A DNA stretch of 26,903 bases from Wenzhouxiangella sp. (GTDB taxonomy: Bacteria > Pseudomonadota > Gammaproteobacteria > Xanthomonadales > Wenzhouxiangellaceae), in NCBI GenBank assembly GCA_021767625.1, contig JAASTB010000005.1, positions 1-26,903 on the forward strand, given 5' to 3'. Shown piece after piece: positions 17,130 to 25,419 of this stretch. The translations under genes and the position numbers were made by a program. Under the pieces are notes generated by a model that made no database searches, was not told where the DNA came from, and saw only the letters and a program-made list of their open reading frames with translations. The stretch's first letter is position 1. Each line of letters opens with the position of its first letter.

Positions 17130-19499
17130 TCAATTGCGCTTCGGCTTGCCGGTCTTGAGCATGTGGGCGATTCGCTCCTGGGTCTTTTCCATGGCGCACA
17201 GTTCCAGGAAATGCTCGCGTTCGAGACGGTGGACCCATTCCTCGTCGATCTTCGAGCCGCGGTCGATTTCGCCGCCGCACAAGACCGTGGCGATGCGCGA
17301 GCCGATTTCGTAATCGTGCTCGGAGATGAAGTGCCCCTCGAGCATGTTGACCAGCAGCATCTTGAGCGTGGCGATGCCGACGTCGCCGGCAGCCGGGAAG
17401 CTCCTTCCCGCCAGCGGTGAGCGGTAGCCGGCGGCGGCCATCGCCCGTGCCTCGAAATGGGCGGCATGCAGCAGCTCGTGCTCGTGCATGACGATGCGGT
17501 CGTGCTCGCGCAGGTAGCCCATCTCGCGCGCCTCCATGGCCGAGCCGGCGACCTGGCCCATGGCGACCTGCTTGTAGCGTTTTTCGAGCAGGGGATAGGT
17601 GTCGCCGGCCTTCGTGTCGTCGACGACCTGCATGGCCAGGGTGCCCAGGCCGCCGCCGGCCGGCAGCAGCCCCACACCGGCCTCGACCAGGCCCATGTAG
17701 CTTTCCAGGTGGGCGACGCGCGTGGCCGCGTGCATGGCCAGCTCCAGGCCGCCGCCCAGGGCCAGGCCGCGCACCGCGGCGACCGAGGGTACGGTGGAAT
17801 AGCGCAGTCGGAGATTGACCGCCTGGAAGCCGGCGACGAGCTCGCGCACGCTGTCGAAGTCGCCCTTCTGGATGGCGTCGGCGGCGGCCTTGAGGTTGGC
17901 GCCGGCGGAGAACGGGCCGTTGGGCTGCCAGATCACCAGGCCCTCGTATCCCGATTCGGCAAGTTCGATCGCCTCGTTGAGTCCGTCGACGACGCCGTTG
18001 TCGATGACCGCCATCTTGCTCTTGAGGCTGGCGATGAGGATGTCGTCGTGCAGGGTCCACAGGCGGATCGAATCGGTTTCGTGGACCGTGTTGCCGGATT
18101 CGGCCTTCTCGCCGAGCAGGCGCACCGGCTGGTATTGGCGCTGGAACACCGGCAGGTCCGGGCGCGGCAGGTAGCGCGCCTCGTCGGCCGCCCAGGAGCC
18201 CTCCGGGGTGTGGGCGGCCTCGATGCTGCCGACCCAGTCGGGTAAGCCCGCGTCCACGCCGGTACGGCCCTGTTCGATGTCGCGTTTGACCAGGTCCGCC
18301 ATGGCTTTCCAGCCGGCCGACTGCCAGATTTCGAATGGTCCGATCTTCCAGCCGTAGCCCCAGCGGATGGCGAGATCGACCTCGCGCGCGCTATCGGCGA
18401 TGTCGGCCAGGTGGTAGGCGCAGTAGTGGAACAGGTCGCGATGGATCGACCAGAGGAACTCGGTGTGGGCGTTCTCGCACTTGGCCAGCTCGGCGAGCTT
18501 CTCGCCCGGATCCTTGATCGCCAGGATCTTCTGCACGTCCTCGGGCAGGCCGTAGTCGGTGTCGCGATAGTCGCCGGAGGAGGGGTCCAGGACGCGAATG
18601 GTCTTGCCTTCCTTCCTGAACACGCCCGCGCCGGCCTTCTGGCCGACGGCGCCGGCCTCGACCAGTTGCTGGAGCCACGCCGGCTGCTCGAACCAGGCGT
18701 GCCAGGGATCGCCCTCGAGCTGGTTTTTCATGGTGTTGATGACGTTGCCCATGGTATCGAGCCCGACCACGTCGGCCAGCCGGAAGGTGGCGCTCTTGGG
18801 CCGGCCGATGGCCGGACCGGTGAGGGCGTCGACCGTATCGAAGCCCAGCCCGAGGCGATCGGCGTGGTGCATGGTCGACAGCATCGTGAACATGCCCACC
18901 CGGTTGCCGATGAAGTTGGCCGTGTCGCGGGCGCGGACGACGCCCTTGCCCAGGTTGCGCGTCAGGAAATCCTCGAGCAGATCCATGACCTTCGCGTCGG
19001 TGCCGGCGTGCGGAATCAGTTCCACCAGGTGCATGTAGCGCGGTGGGTTGAAGAAGTGCACGCCGCAGAATCGACCGCGCAGGGATTCAGGCAGCTCCTT
19101 GGACAGGTCGGTGATCGAAAGGCCGGAGGTGTTGGAGGCGAAGATCGCGCCGTCGCGGACATGGGGTGCGATCTTGCCGTAGAGGTCGCGCTTGATGTCC
19201 ATGCGCTCGGCTACGGCTTCGACGATGAAGTCGCAGTCGACGAGCTTGTCGAGGTCGTCGGCGAAGTTCAGCGGCCTGATGAATTCGGCCAGGTCCTTTC
19301 GGGCCAGCGGTGCCGGCTTGAGCTTGGTCAGGCGCTGGATGCCCTCGGCGGCCAGCTTGCTGCGCGGACCGTCGTCACTGGGCAGGTCGTAGAGATCGAC
19401 CGGAATGCCGGCGGCGGTCAGGTGGGCGGCGATCTGCGCACCCATCACCCCGGCACCGAGTACCGCGGCACGTCGTACCTGAAGCTTGTGATCCGTCAT
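17130..19499 (-). CDS. Bifunctional 3-hydroxyacyl-CoA dehydrogenase / enoyl-CoA hydratase, FadN type
   Basis: A 789-residue enzyme for the two middle steps of beta-oxidation. The NAD-binding dehydrogenase domain comes first: GAGVMG at 15-20, catalytic His148 in CGVHFFNPP and Glu160 in HLVELIP. The enoyl-CoA hydratase domain is C-terminal, about residues 500-680: PFSAGANLK, GLALGGGLELAMHAATR and GLVEAGVGLLPAGGGLG, with both active-site Glu positions kept. This order is the reverse of E. coli FadB and matches B. subtilis FadN, to my recollection also 789 residues. AAGGA lies 7 nt before the ATG. It lies between fadE and fadA in one run; both flanking gaps carry hairpin repeats. Confidence 0.93.
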   Translation of the reverse strand: MTDHKLQVRRAAVLGAGVMGAQIAAHLTAAGIPVDLYDLPSDDGPRSKLAAEGIQRLTKLKPAPLARKDLAEFIRPLNFADDLDKLVDCDFIVEAVAERMDIKRDLYGKIAPHVRDGAIFASNTSGLSITDLSKELPESLRGRFCGVHFFNPPRYMHLVELIPHAGTDAKVMDLLEDFLTRNLGKGVVRARDTANFIGNRVGMFTMLSTMHHADRLGLGFDTVDALTGPAIGRPKSATFRLADVVGLDTMGNVINTMKNQLEGDPWHAWFEQPAWLQQLVEAGAVGQKAGAGVFRKEGKTIRVLDPSSGDYRDTDYGLPEDVQKILAIKDPGEKLAELAKCENAHTEFLWSIHRDLFHYCAYHLADIADSAREVDLAIRWGYGWKIGPFEIWQSAGWKAMADLVKRDIEQGRTGVDAGLPDWVGSIEAAHTPEGSWAADEARYLPRPDLPVFQRQYQPVRLLGEKAESGNTVHETDSIRLWTLHDDILIASLKSKMAVIDNGVVDGLNEAIELAESGYEGLVIWQPNGPFSAGANLKAAADAIQKGDFDSVRELVAGFQAVNLRLRYSTVPSVAAVRGLALGGGLELAMHAATRVAHLESYMGLVEAGVGLLPAGGGLGTLAMQVVDDTKAGDTYPLLEKRYKQVAMGQVAGSAMEAREMGYLREHDRIVMHEHELLHAAHFEARAMAAAGYRSPLAGRSFPAAGDVGIATLKMLLVNMLEGHFISEHDYEIGSRIATVLCGGEIDRGSKIDEEWVHRLEREHFLELCAMEKTQERIAHMLKTGKPKRN

Positions 19500-19539
19500 T
19501 TGTCGTCCTTGTGCGTTCGAGATGGTTGATAAAAGCAGG

Positions 19540-19608
19540 AACCACGGAAGGCACGGAATCGCACGGGTAAAGCTTGATCATTCCGTGATTTCCGTGTCTT
19601 CCGTGGTT
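19540..19608. repeat. CACGGAA-type hairpin repeat between fadE and fadN
   Basis: AACCACGGAAG (19540-19550) pairs perfectly with CTTCCGTGGTT (19598-19608). The next eight bases also pair with one mismatch, giving about 18 of 19 pairs. It is related to the copy at 17034-17109 and occupies the equivalent position, just upstream of a fad gene's ribosome binding site. Confidence 0.88.
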
Positions 19609-19616
19609 ACAGGGTT

Positions 19617-22055
19617 TCAGCTGGCCTTGGCCACAGGCGGCTGCATGGCCTGCTGGCCGCCGATCTCTTCGGGCGTGAACTCGTCGACGGCAATGACCTT
19701 GGCCGTCAACTCCTGCGCGCGCTTGAGGTCGGTGGCCTGCTCTTCGGTGATCACCCCGGCGGACACGGCCTTCTGGACCACTTCGTCCACGTTGACCGGC
19801 GTGGGCACAACCTTCAGGGCGTTGCGCACCGCCATCTCCGCGGGGGCGGCTTTGAGTACGGCCTCGAAGGCCTGGGCCAGCAAGCCCGTGCCGTCGTCGG
19901 CGCGCGACTGGTAGGCCCCGGCGATCAGGCGCTCGCGGCTCGGCGAGGCCTCCATCGTCAGGCGGGCAATGCGATGCGTGGTGCGGTCGTCGACCGGGTG
20001 ATGCCGGCGGCCCCAGGGGAATAGCAGCACGCGCAGCGGGCCGCCCAGGCCGGAAACGGGGAAGTTCTGGAGTACGGTGAACAACGCGTCCTCGGCCTGG
20101 TGCAGGCTGTCGGCCACAGCCCACCGGACCAGCGGCAGGTCCTCTTCCGGCCGCCCGTCGTCCTCGTAGCGACGCAGCACGGTCGATGCCATGTACAGGT
20201 GAGCCAGCGCATCGGCCAGGCGACCCGAGAGCTTTTCCTTGAACTTGAACTTGCCGCCCAGGATGAGCAGGCACAGGTCGGCCACCAGGGTGAAGGCGGC
20301 GCTGAGGCGGTTGACCTTGCGGTACAGGCCGGCGGTGGCGCCTGAAACCGGCGAGCGGCTCAGGCGTCCGCCGGTCAGCCCCAGCACCGGCGCGCGCACG
20401 AAGTTGGACAGGACGAATCCGATGTGGCCGAACAGGGCGCTGTCGAAAGCCTTCGGGTCGTCGTCGGTTGCCGACATCATTTCCTTGAGCAGGTAGGGAT
20501 GGCAGCGAATCGCGCCCTGGCCGAAGACGATCATCGAGCGGGTCAGGATGTTGGCGCCCTCGACGGTGATCGCGACCGGGATCGACTGCCACGGGATCGA
20601 CAGGTAGTTGTTCGGTCCCTCGACCACCGCCTTGCCGCCATGGACGTCCATGGCGTCGTTGAGCACGCGGCGATTGGCCTCGGTCAGGTAGGCTTTGAGA
20701 ATGGCCGAAAGCACCACCGGCTTTTCGCCGTGGTCGAGCGCGCTGAGCGTGAGCTTGTGCGCCGCCTCCATGCGGTAGGTCTCGCCGGCAATGCGGGCCA
20801 GCGGCTCCTCGATTCCCTCGAAATGGCCGATGGGCTGCTTGAACTGGTAGCGGACCCGGGCGTAGGCGCCGGTGGTCAGGCTGGTGAGCTTGCCGTTGGC
20901 CACGCTCTGGGCCGGCAGGGAGATGGCGCGGCCGGCGGCCAGGCAGTGCATCAGCATGCGCCAGCCCTGGCCGACGCGCTCGCGCCCGCCGATGACCCAG
21001 TCGAGCGGAATGAACACATCCTTGCCGCGGGTCGGGCCGTTGAGAAAGATGCTGCCGCCCGGGAGGTGGCGATCGCCGATTTCGACGCCGGGCGTGTCGG
21101 TGGGGATCAGCGCGCAGGTGATGCCGAGGTTCTTCTGGTCGCCCAGGAGGCCGTCGGGGTCTTTCGCCTTGAACGCAAGGCCGAGCACCGTGGCGACCGG
21201 TGCCAGGGTAATGTAGCGCTTGTCCCAGCTCACGCGCAGGCCGAGCACTTCCTCGCCCTTGTAGCTGCCCTTGCAGACGATGCCCTCGTCGGGCATGGAA
21301 GCCGCGTCGGAGCCGGCCAGCGGGGAAGTCAGCGCGAAGCAGGGGATGTCCTCGCCCCGGGCCAGGCGGGGCAGGTAGTGGTTCTTCTGCTCGTCGGTGC
21401 CGAAATGCATCAGCAGTTCGCCCGGGCCGAGCGAGTTGGGCACCATCACCGACACGGCTGCCGACAAGCTGCGGGTGGCGATCTTCGTGACCACCGCACC
21501 ATTGCCCTGGGCAGAGAAGCCGAGTCCGCCGTACTCCTTGGGAATGATCATGCTCAGGAAGCGCTTTTCCCTGATGAAGTTCCATGCCTCAGGGGGCAGG
21601 TCCTTGAGATCCTTGTTGATCTGCCATTCGTCGAGCATGGCGCACAGCTCCTCGACCTCGCCGTCGAGGAAGGCCTGTTCCTCCGCCGAAAGCGCCGGCT
21701 TGTCGATGCCGAAAAGCTTCTTCCAGCGCGGGCGGCCGGAGAACAGTTCCGCGTCCCACCAGACCGTGCCCGCGTCGAGTGCCTCGCGCTCGGTATCGGA
21801 GATCGAGGGCATGACGGACTTGAACCAGCCGAACAGGCGATCGGAGACCAACGTGCGGCGCAGCGGCCGAATGGCGACGACGGTCAGTGCTGCCGCGGCC
21901 AGCGCGTAGAGCGTGATGACCGGCCAGGACGCCGCCTGCCAGATGATGCCCACCAGGGCGGCTATGGCCACGAGTGCAGCCAACCAGGAAGGGGAGCGGA
22001 ACCAGGCCAGCGCGAGCAGGCCCACGGCGAGTGCGATGATCAACAACCAGGTCAT
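19617..22055 (-). CDS. fadE: Acyl-CoA dehydrogenase FadE
   Basis: An 812-residue membrane-associated flavoenzyme that makes trans-2-enoyl-CoA, the first oxidation of beta-oxidation; E. coli FadE has 814 residues. The N-terminus has two or three hydrophobic segments within residues 1-65. The dehydrogenase core follows, with IIPKEYGGLGFS, VMVPNSLGPGELL, CFALTSPLAGSDAASM, GGKAVVEGPNNYL and ITVEGANILTRSMIVFGQG. The long C-terminal region matches the FadE-specific DUF1974 extension. Its ATG overlaps the regulator's stop as ATGA, with GGAGG about 8 nt upstream, so it is translationally coupled to the tetR gene. Confidence 0.96.
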   Translation of the reverse strand: MTWLLIIALAVGLLALAWFRSPSWLAALVAIAALVGIIWQAASWPVITLYALAAAALTVVAIRPLRRTLVSDRLFGWFKSVMPSISDTEREALDAGTVWWDAELFSGRPRWKKLFGIDKPALSAEEQAFLDGEVEELCAMLDEWQINKDLKDLPPEAWNFIREKRFLSMIIPKEYGGLGFSAQGNGAVVTKIATRSLSAAVSVMVPNSLGPGELLMHFGTDEQKNHYLPRLARGEDIPCFALTSPLAGSDAASMPDEGIVCKGSYKGEEVLGLRVSWDKRYITLAPVATVLGLAFKAKDPDGLLGDQKNLGITCALIPTDTPGVEIGDRHLPGGSIFLNGPTRGKDVFIPLDWVIGGRERVGQGWRMLMHCLAAGRAISLPAQSVANGKLTSLTTGAYARVRYQFKQPIGHFEGIEEPLARIAGETYRMEAAHKLTLSALDHGEKPVVLSAILKAYLTEANRRVLNDAMDVHGGKAVVEGPNNYLSIPWQSIPVAITVEGANILTRSMIVFGQGAIRCHPYLLKEMMSATDDDPKAFDSALFGHIGFVLSNFVRAPVLGLTGGRLSRSPVSGATAGLYRKVNRLSAAFTLVADLCLLILGGKFKFKEKLSGRLADALAHLYMASTVLRRYEDDGRPEEDLPLVRWAVADSLHQAEDALFTVLQNFPVSGLGGPLRVLLFPWGRRHHPVDDRTTHRIARLTMEASPSRERLIAGAYQSRADDGTGLLAQAFEAVLKAAPAEMAVRNALKVVPTPVNVDEVVQKAVSAGVITEEQATDLKRAQELTAKVIAVDEFTPEEIGGQQAMQPPVAKAS

Positions 22056-22708
22056 GATGTTGCCTCCAGAGTGCGTCGGGCACTTTCAGGGATTCGGTGG
22101 TCGAGACTGCCGCGCAGGCCGGCAGCGGCGAACTGCACCAACTCGGCGGCGATGATTCGTGTGTCCTTGAGCGCCGATTCGGCCATGGTCAGCGTCAAGG
22201 CGCCGACAATGAAGTCGAGCTGGTGCCGAAGGCGCGTAGGGTCGGCACCCGGCAGTGCGCCGGAAACGGCGTCGGCGAATCGGCGCATCACGTGCGCGTA
22301 CTCGTGACGCATGGCTTCGTGAAGCGCCGTGTCGCGGTCGGCGAAGGCGCGCAGGAGCAGCTGCATGAACCGCTGGCCCTCGGCGTCTCCGCCGCGCGTG
22401 AATTCCAGCGCGGGTTCCACGAAGGCGTCGAGGACGGCCTCCAGGTCGGGCCGGCTGCCGTCGTCCTCGATGGCGTCCAGCCGTTCGAGTCGGGCGGCGT
22501 TGAGGGCATCGAGGCGGCGCCGGAAGATGGCGCGGATCAGTTCCTGCTTGGAGCCGAAGTAGTAGTTGACCGCGGCCAGGTTGGCCTCGGCGGCCTGCGT
22601 GATCTGCCTGAGCGTCGTCAGGTGAAAGCCCTGATCGGCGAACAGGCCCTCGGCGGCGTCGAGAATGCGGTCACGGGTCGAAACGGACAATTGAAACGCT
22701 CGATTCAA
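22052..22708 (-). CDS. TetR-family regulator of the fad operon (PsrA-like)
   Basis: A 218-residue regulator with an N-terminal helix-turn-helix (TTLRQITQAAEANLAAVNYYFGSK, written here by its ends: TTLRQITQAAE to NYYFGSK, about residues 31-54) and an all-helical ligand domain. The segment EANLAAVNYYFGSKQELI closely resembles P. aeruginosa PsrA, which senses long-chain acyl ligands and represses fad genes. An in-frame stop at 22718-22720 limits the start to TTG at 22708 or TTG at 22690; I list the first. The second would begin 4 residues before TRDRIL, also normal for TetR proteins. A PsrA-type box overlaps the 22708 codon. It leads the operon and overlaps fadE by 4 bp. Confidence 0.88.
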   Translation of the reverse strand: MNRAFQLSVSTRDRILDAAEGLFADQGFHLTTLRQITQAAEANLAAVNYYFGSKQELIRAIFRRRLDALNAARLERLDAIEDDGSRPDLEAVLDAFVEPALEFTRGGDAEGQRFMQLLLRAFADRDTALHEAMRHEYAHVMRRFADAVSGALPGADPTRLRHQLDFIVGALTLTMAESALKDTRIIAAELVQFAAAGLRGSLDHRIPESARRTLEATS

Positions 22709-22722
22709 ACAACCGTTTCAAT
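22690..22722. promoter_or_regulatory. PsrA-type operator and nested inverted repeat at the regulator start
   Basis: CAAAC (22706-22710), four bases, then GTTTC (22715-22719) fits the published PsrA motif (G/C)AAAC-N2-4-GTTT(G/C). A longer inverted repeat, ATTGAAACG (22690-22698) with CGTTTCAAT (22714-22722), encloses it. Location over the first codons suggests self-repression of the operon. Confidence 0.75.
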
Positions 22723-22763
22723 CCTACTGCGGCCGCGTCAACACTGCAAGGCCGGGCGACGGA

Positions 22764-23291
22764 TTACCCGCCGCATTCGGTCGGGTCGACATCGCGGGTG
22801 GCGCGCACGCGGCCAGGGTTGGAGACGATGACGGCACGCGCCGCGTCGGGGTTGTCCCGGGCGCAGACCCGGATGGTCAGGTTGGTGCCGTAGGCCATTC
22901 CGCTGTCCTTGAAGCGGACCCGGTAGCGACCGCCCGAATGCATGACGTGCTCCGGCATGGGCTGAACCACCCGCAACACGTCTTCGGCTGCTTTCGGCTG
23001 GCCCGCCTTTTCGGGATCTAGATAGACGATCCAGCCCTGTTCCCAGCGATTGCCGCCCGTGCAGGTTCGGCCGTCGCTGCTCGGGCATGCGGCCACCAGG
23101 GTGCCCCGGGTAATGGCCTGGCTGCGGGCGAACTGCAGGTGACCGACCAGGCTGTTGGCCGTGGCCGTGAGTTGTTGCTGCTCGATGAATCGGCCAAATG
23201 CCGGTACGGCGAGGGTCAGGATGACCGCCAGCAGGGAAAGGGCGATCAGGAGTTCGATGACGGTGAAACCGGAATGGTCGCGCTTGATCAT
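22764..23291 (-). CDS. Type IV pilin-like protein, FimT/GspH family
   Basis: A 175-residue pseudopilin. The prepilin peptidase site is G8|F9 in HSGFTVIELL, with Glu at position 5 of the mature protein, followed by the hydrophobic helix IALSLLAVILTLAVPAF. QQLTATANSLVGHLQFARSQAI is typical of GspH/FimT minor pilins. The C-terminal domain has four cysteines (AACPSS, GRTCTGG, RVCARD, TECGG) that could form two disulfides. I start at 23291 because GAGGAGG lies about 7 nt upstream; an ATG at 23333 would place 14 extra residues before the short leader. No other pilus genes are nearby. It may serve a type IV pilus in assembly or DNA uptake. Confidence 0.9.
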   Translation of the reverse strand: MIKRDHSGFTVIELLIALSLLAVILTLAVPAFGRFIEQQQLTATANSLVGHLQFARSQAITRGTLVAACPSSDGRTCTGGNRWEQGWIVYLDPEKAGQPKAAEDVLRVVQPMPEHVMHSGGRYRVRFKDSGMAYGTNLTIRVCARDNPDAARAVIVSNPGRVRATRDVDPTECGG

Positions 23292-23385
23292 GGGAAGCCT
23301 CCTCGGCGCTTTTCGAGTGGAGGCGTCCAGCATGGCTCGCGAGTGAGCTCCGCATCATCCGGCCGGAAGCGGGAAGTCGTGTAGG

Positions 23386-23423
23386 AAAAATGCGCGGCAT
23401 GCCGTGGGACCGGCACCCGCGCA
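23386..23423 (-). terminator. Terminator of the aspC-yceH transcript
   Basis: On the minus strand TGCGCGGGTGCCG... pairs with ...CGGCATGCCGCGCA through a long stem with one bulge and a 6-nt loop (23423-23391), followed by five T residues (23390-23386). It lies 18 bp after the yceH stop and separates it from the pseudopilin gene. Confidence 0.85.
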
Positions 23424-23440
23424 GGGTCGTCGGACGCTCC

Positions 23441-24121
23441 TTAGTCCTCTGCGTCGAGACGGGCCTCGAGTTCGGCCACCCGCTGCTCGAGCGCTTCCAG
23501 GCGGGCGGCGAGATCCGGGGCGGGACTGTCCGGCGAAGAGGTGGAGGCGGGAGGCGCCGGGGCCGGCTCGGCTTCGAGGTCGACCGGGCCGCAGAGCAAG
23601 TGCATGTAACGATCTTCCCGTTGGCCGGAACGACGCGGCAGGCGGACCACCATCGGCGGCTGCTTCTGGGCCAGGCGCTCGAGCGTCCAGGCGACATCGT
23701 CGGCGTCGTCGAAGCGGTGCAGGCGTTCGCTCCGGGTCAGCAGTTCGTTGACCGTCTGCGGTCCGCGCAGCATGAGGAGCGCTACCACGGCCAGCTGGCC
23801 CTCGGTCAGCTCCAGGCCCTTCTCGGCGGTGTGCCGGTAGCGTTCGGCACGCGAGGAAAACTGGTGCCGCACCAGGCCCTTGCGCTCGAGTTCGCGCAGG
23901 GCCTGGCCGACGCGACCCGGTTCGAGTTTCATCACCGGATCGCGGCTGGTCTTCTGGTTGCAGGCCGTGACGGTGGCATTGAGCGTCAGCGGGTAGGCGT
24001 CCGGGGTGGTCGCCTCCTTTTCCACCAGGCAGCCCAGCACGCGTGCCTCCACGGCGCTGAGGCGAATACCCTCTTCCTCTTCGGGTTCCCGATCCCCCTG
24101 GTTCGCCGGTTCGTCGCTCAT
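23441..24121 (-). CDS. yceH: YceH family (DUF480) winged-helix protein
   Basis: A 226-residue cytosolic protein. The family core is clear: LSAVEARVLGCLVEKEATTPDAYPLTLNA (residues 21 onward), TACNQKTSRDPVM, LVRHQFSSRAERYRH and LLMLRGPQTVNELLTRSERLHRF. This is the two winged-helix fold of DUF480; its function is unknown. The C-terminus adds a Pro/Ala-rich linker and a coiled-coil end (LAARLEALEQRVAELEARL) common in family members. It begins 18 bp after the aminotransferase gene and shares its terminator. Confidence 0.93.
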   Translation of the reverse strand: MSDEPANQGDREPEEEEGIRLSAVEARVLGCLVEKEATTPDAYPLTLNATVTACNQKTSRDPVMKLEPGRVGQALRELERKGLVRHQFSSRAERYRHTAEKGLELTEGQLAVVALLMLRGPQTVNELLTRSERLHRFDDADDVAWTLERLAQKQPPMVVRLPRRSGQREDRYMHLLCGPVDLEAEPAPAPPASTSSPDSPAPDLAARLEALEQRVAELEARLDAED

Positions 24122-24139
24122 GCCCGTGTTCTCGCTGTT

Positions 24140-25318
24140 TTAGAGTGCGTTGCCGATCCGTTCGACCGCCGTTTTCAGCGTGTCGAGACCGCAGGCGAAG
24201 GACAGCCGCAGGTGGCCGGCCGTGCCGAAGGCGGTGCCGGGCACGGAGGCGACCAGGGCCTTCTCGAGCAGGTGCTCCGCCAGTTCGATGTCGTCGCTCA
24301 TGCCCAGCCTCTCGATGGCGCCGCTGAAATCGGCGAAGGCGTAGAAGGCGCCCTCGCCCGGTTCGCAGCTCACGCCCGGCAGTTCGTTGAGCGCCGGAAC
24401 CAGCCAGTCGTGGCGCTCCTTGAAGGCCTTGCACATCTCGCCAACGCAGCTCTGGTCGCCGTTGAGGGCGGCCACCGCGGCGGCCTGGCTGACCGAGCTG
24501 GGGTTGGAGGTGCTCTGGCCCTGGATCTTCTTCATTTCCTTGATGATCTCGGCCGGGCCGGCGGTGTAGCCGATGCGCCAGCCGGTCATCGCGTAGGCCT
24601 TGCTGACGCCATTGACGACCAGGGTGCGGTCCTGCAGGGCGGGCACCACCTGCGCGAGCGTGGAAAACGGCTCGTCGGCCCACCAGATGTGCTCGTAGAT
24701 GTCATCGGTGCAGATCACGATCTTGGGGTACTCGAGCAGCACTTCACCGATGGCGGCCAGCTGCTCCCGGGTGTAGGCGCGACCGCTGGGATTGCTCGGC
24801 GAGTTGAGGATCAGCAGCCGGGTCTGGTCGGTGATGGAGGCTTCCAGCTGCGACGGCGTGACCAGGTAGTTGTTCTTGGCCGAGGTGTTGAGAATCACCG
24901 GTGCGCCGCCGGCCAGGCGGGCCATGTCGGGGTAGGAGACCCAGTACGGCGCCGGAATCAGCACCTCGTCGCCTTCCCCGATCAGCGCCTGCATCAGGTT
25001 GTACAGGCTCTGCTTGGCGCCGGTGGAGGCCAGGATCTGGTTGGGTTCGTAGCTGAGTTCGTTGTCGCGCTGGAACTTCGAGATGACCGCCTGCTTGAGC
25101 TCCGGGGTGCCGTCGACCGGCGTGTACCGGGTCTGGCCGGCCTCGATGGCTTCTGCGGCCGCCTTGCGGATGTGCGCCGGCGTGTCGAAGTCGGGCTCGC
25201 CCATGCTCAGCGAGATGACGTCCTTGCCGGCGGCCTTGAGTTCGCCGGCCTTGGCCGCCATGGCAATGGTAGCGGAGGGCTTGACCTGGCTGACGCGCGA
25301 TGCAAATCGGAATGTCAC
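24140..25318 (-). CDS. Pyridoxal-phosphate aspartate aminotransferase, class I-beta
   Basis: A 392-residue aminotransferase. The PLP lysine is Lys240 in VNGVSKAYAMTGWRIG. Asp205/206 and Tyr208 (ICTDDIYEH) hold the cofactor, and NSPSNPSGR carries the conserved Asn. Overall fit is to the Thermus/Bacillus-type (I-beta) aspartate aminotransferases, which interconvert aspartate and 2-oxoglutarate with oxaloacetate and glutamate and may also take prephenate. Start is GTG at 25318 with GGGAG 7-8 nt upstream. It is first in a two-gene transcript with yceH and divergent from uvrB; the two may share an overlapping -10 region near 25381. Confidence 0.93.
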   Translation of the reverse strand: MTFRFASRVSQVKPSATIAMAAKAGELKAAGKDVISLSMGEPDFDTPAHIRKAAAEAIEAGQTRYTPVDGTPELKQAVISKFQRDNELSYEPNQILASTGAKQSLYNLMQALIGEGDEVLIPAPYWVSYPDMARLAGGAPVILNTSAKNNYLVTPSQLEASITDQTRLLILNSPSNPSGRAYTREQLAAIGEVLLEYPKIVICTDDIYEHIWWADEPFSTLAQVVPALQDRTLVVNGVSKAYAMTGWRIGYTAGPAEIIKEMKKIQGQSTSNPSSVSQAAAVAALNGDQSCVGEMCKAFKERHDWLVPALNELPGVSCEPGEGAFYAFADFSGAIERLGMSDDIELAEHLLEKALVASVPGTAFGTAGHLRLSFACGLDTLKTAVERIGNAL

Positions 25319-25378
25319 GATAGAACTCCCTACTGGATTCGGGTTTTGCGGCCGGTCACGGCCACGAACGAGGTCATG

Positions 25379-25386
25379 ATTATAAT
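25379..25386. promoter_or_regulatory. Palindromic -10 region shared by aspartate aminotransferase and uvrB
   Basis: ATTATAAT is a palindrome that reads TATAAT on both strands (plus 25381-25386, minus 25384-25379). It lies 33 bp upstream of uvrB and 60 bp upstream of the aminotransferase start. No good -35 was found on either strand. Confidence 0.5.
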
Positions 25387-25419
25387 CGCCCCAGCAATGT
25401 TGATGAGTGATTCAGGACA

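Noticed and set aside
20424..22307. Long open frame antisense to fadE and the regulator, and similar ones opposite fadA, fadN and the S9 peptidase
   Set aside because: Each lies opposite a well-supported gene and shows only the Val/Ala/Gly/Arg/His-rich composition expected of shadow frames.
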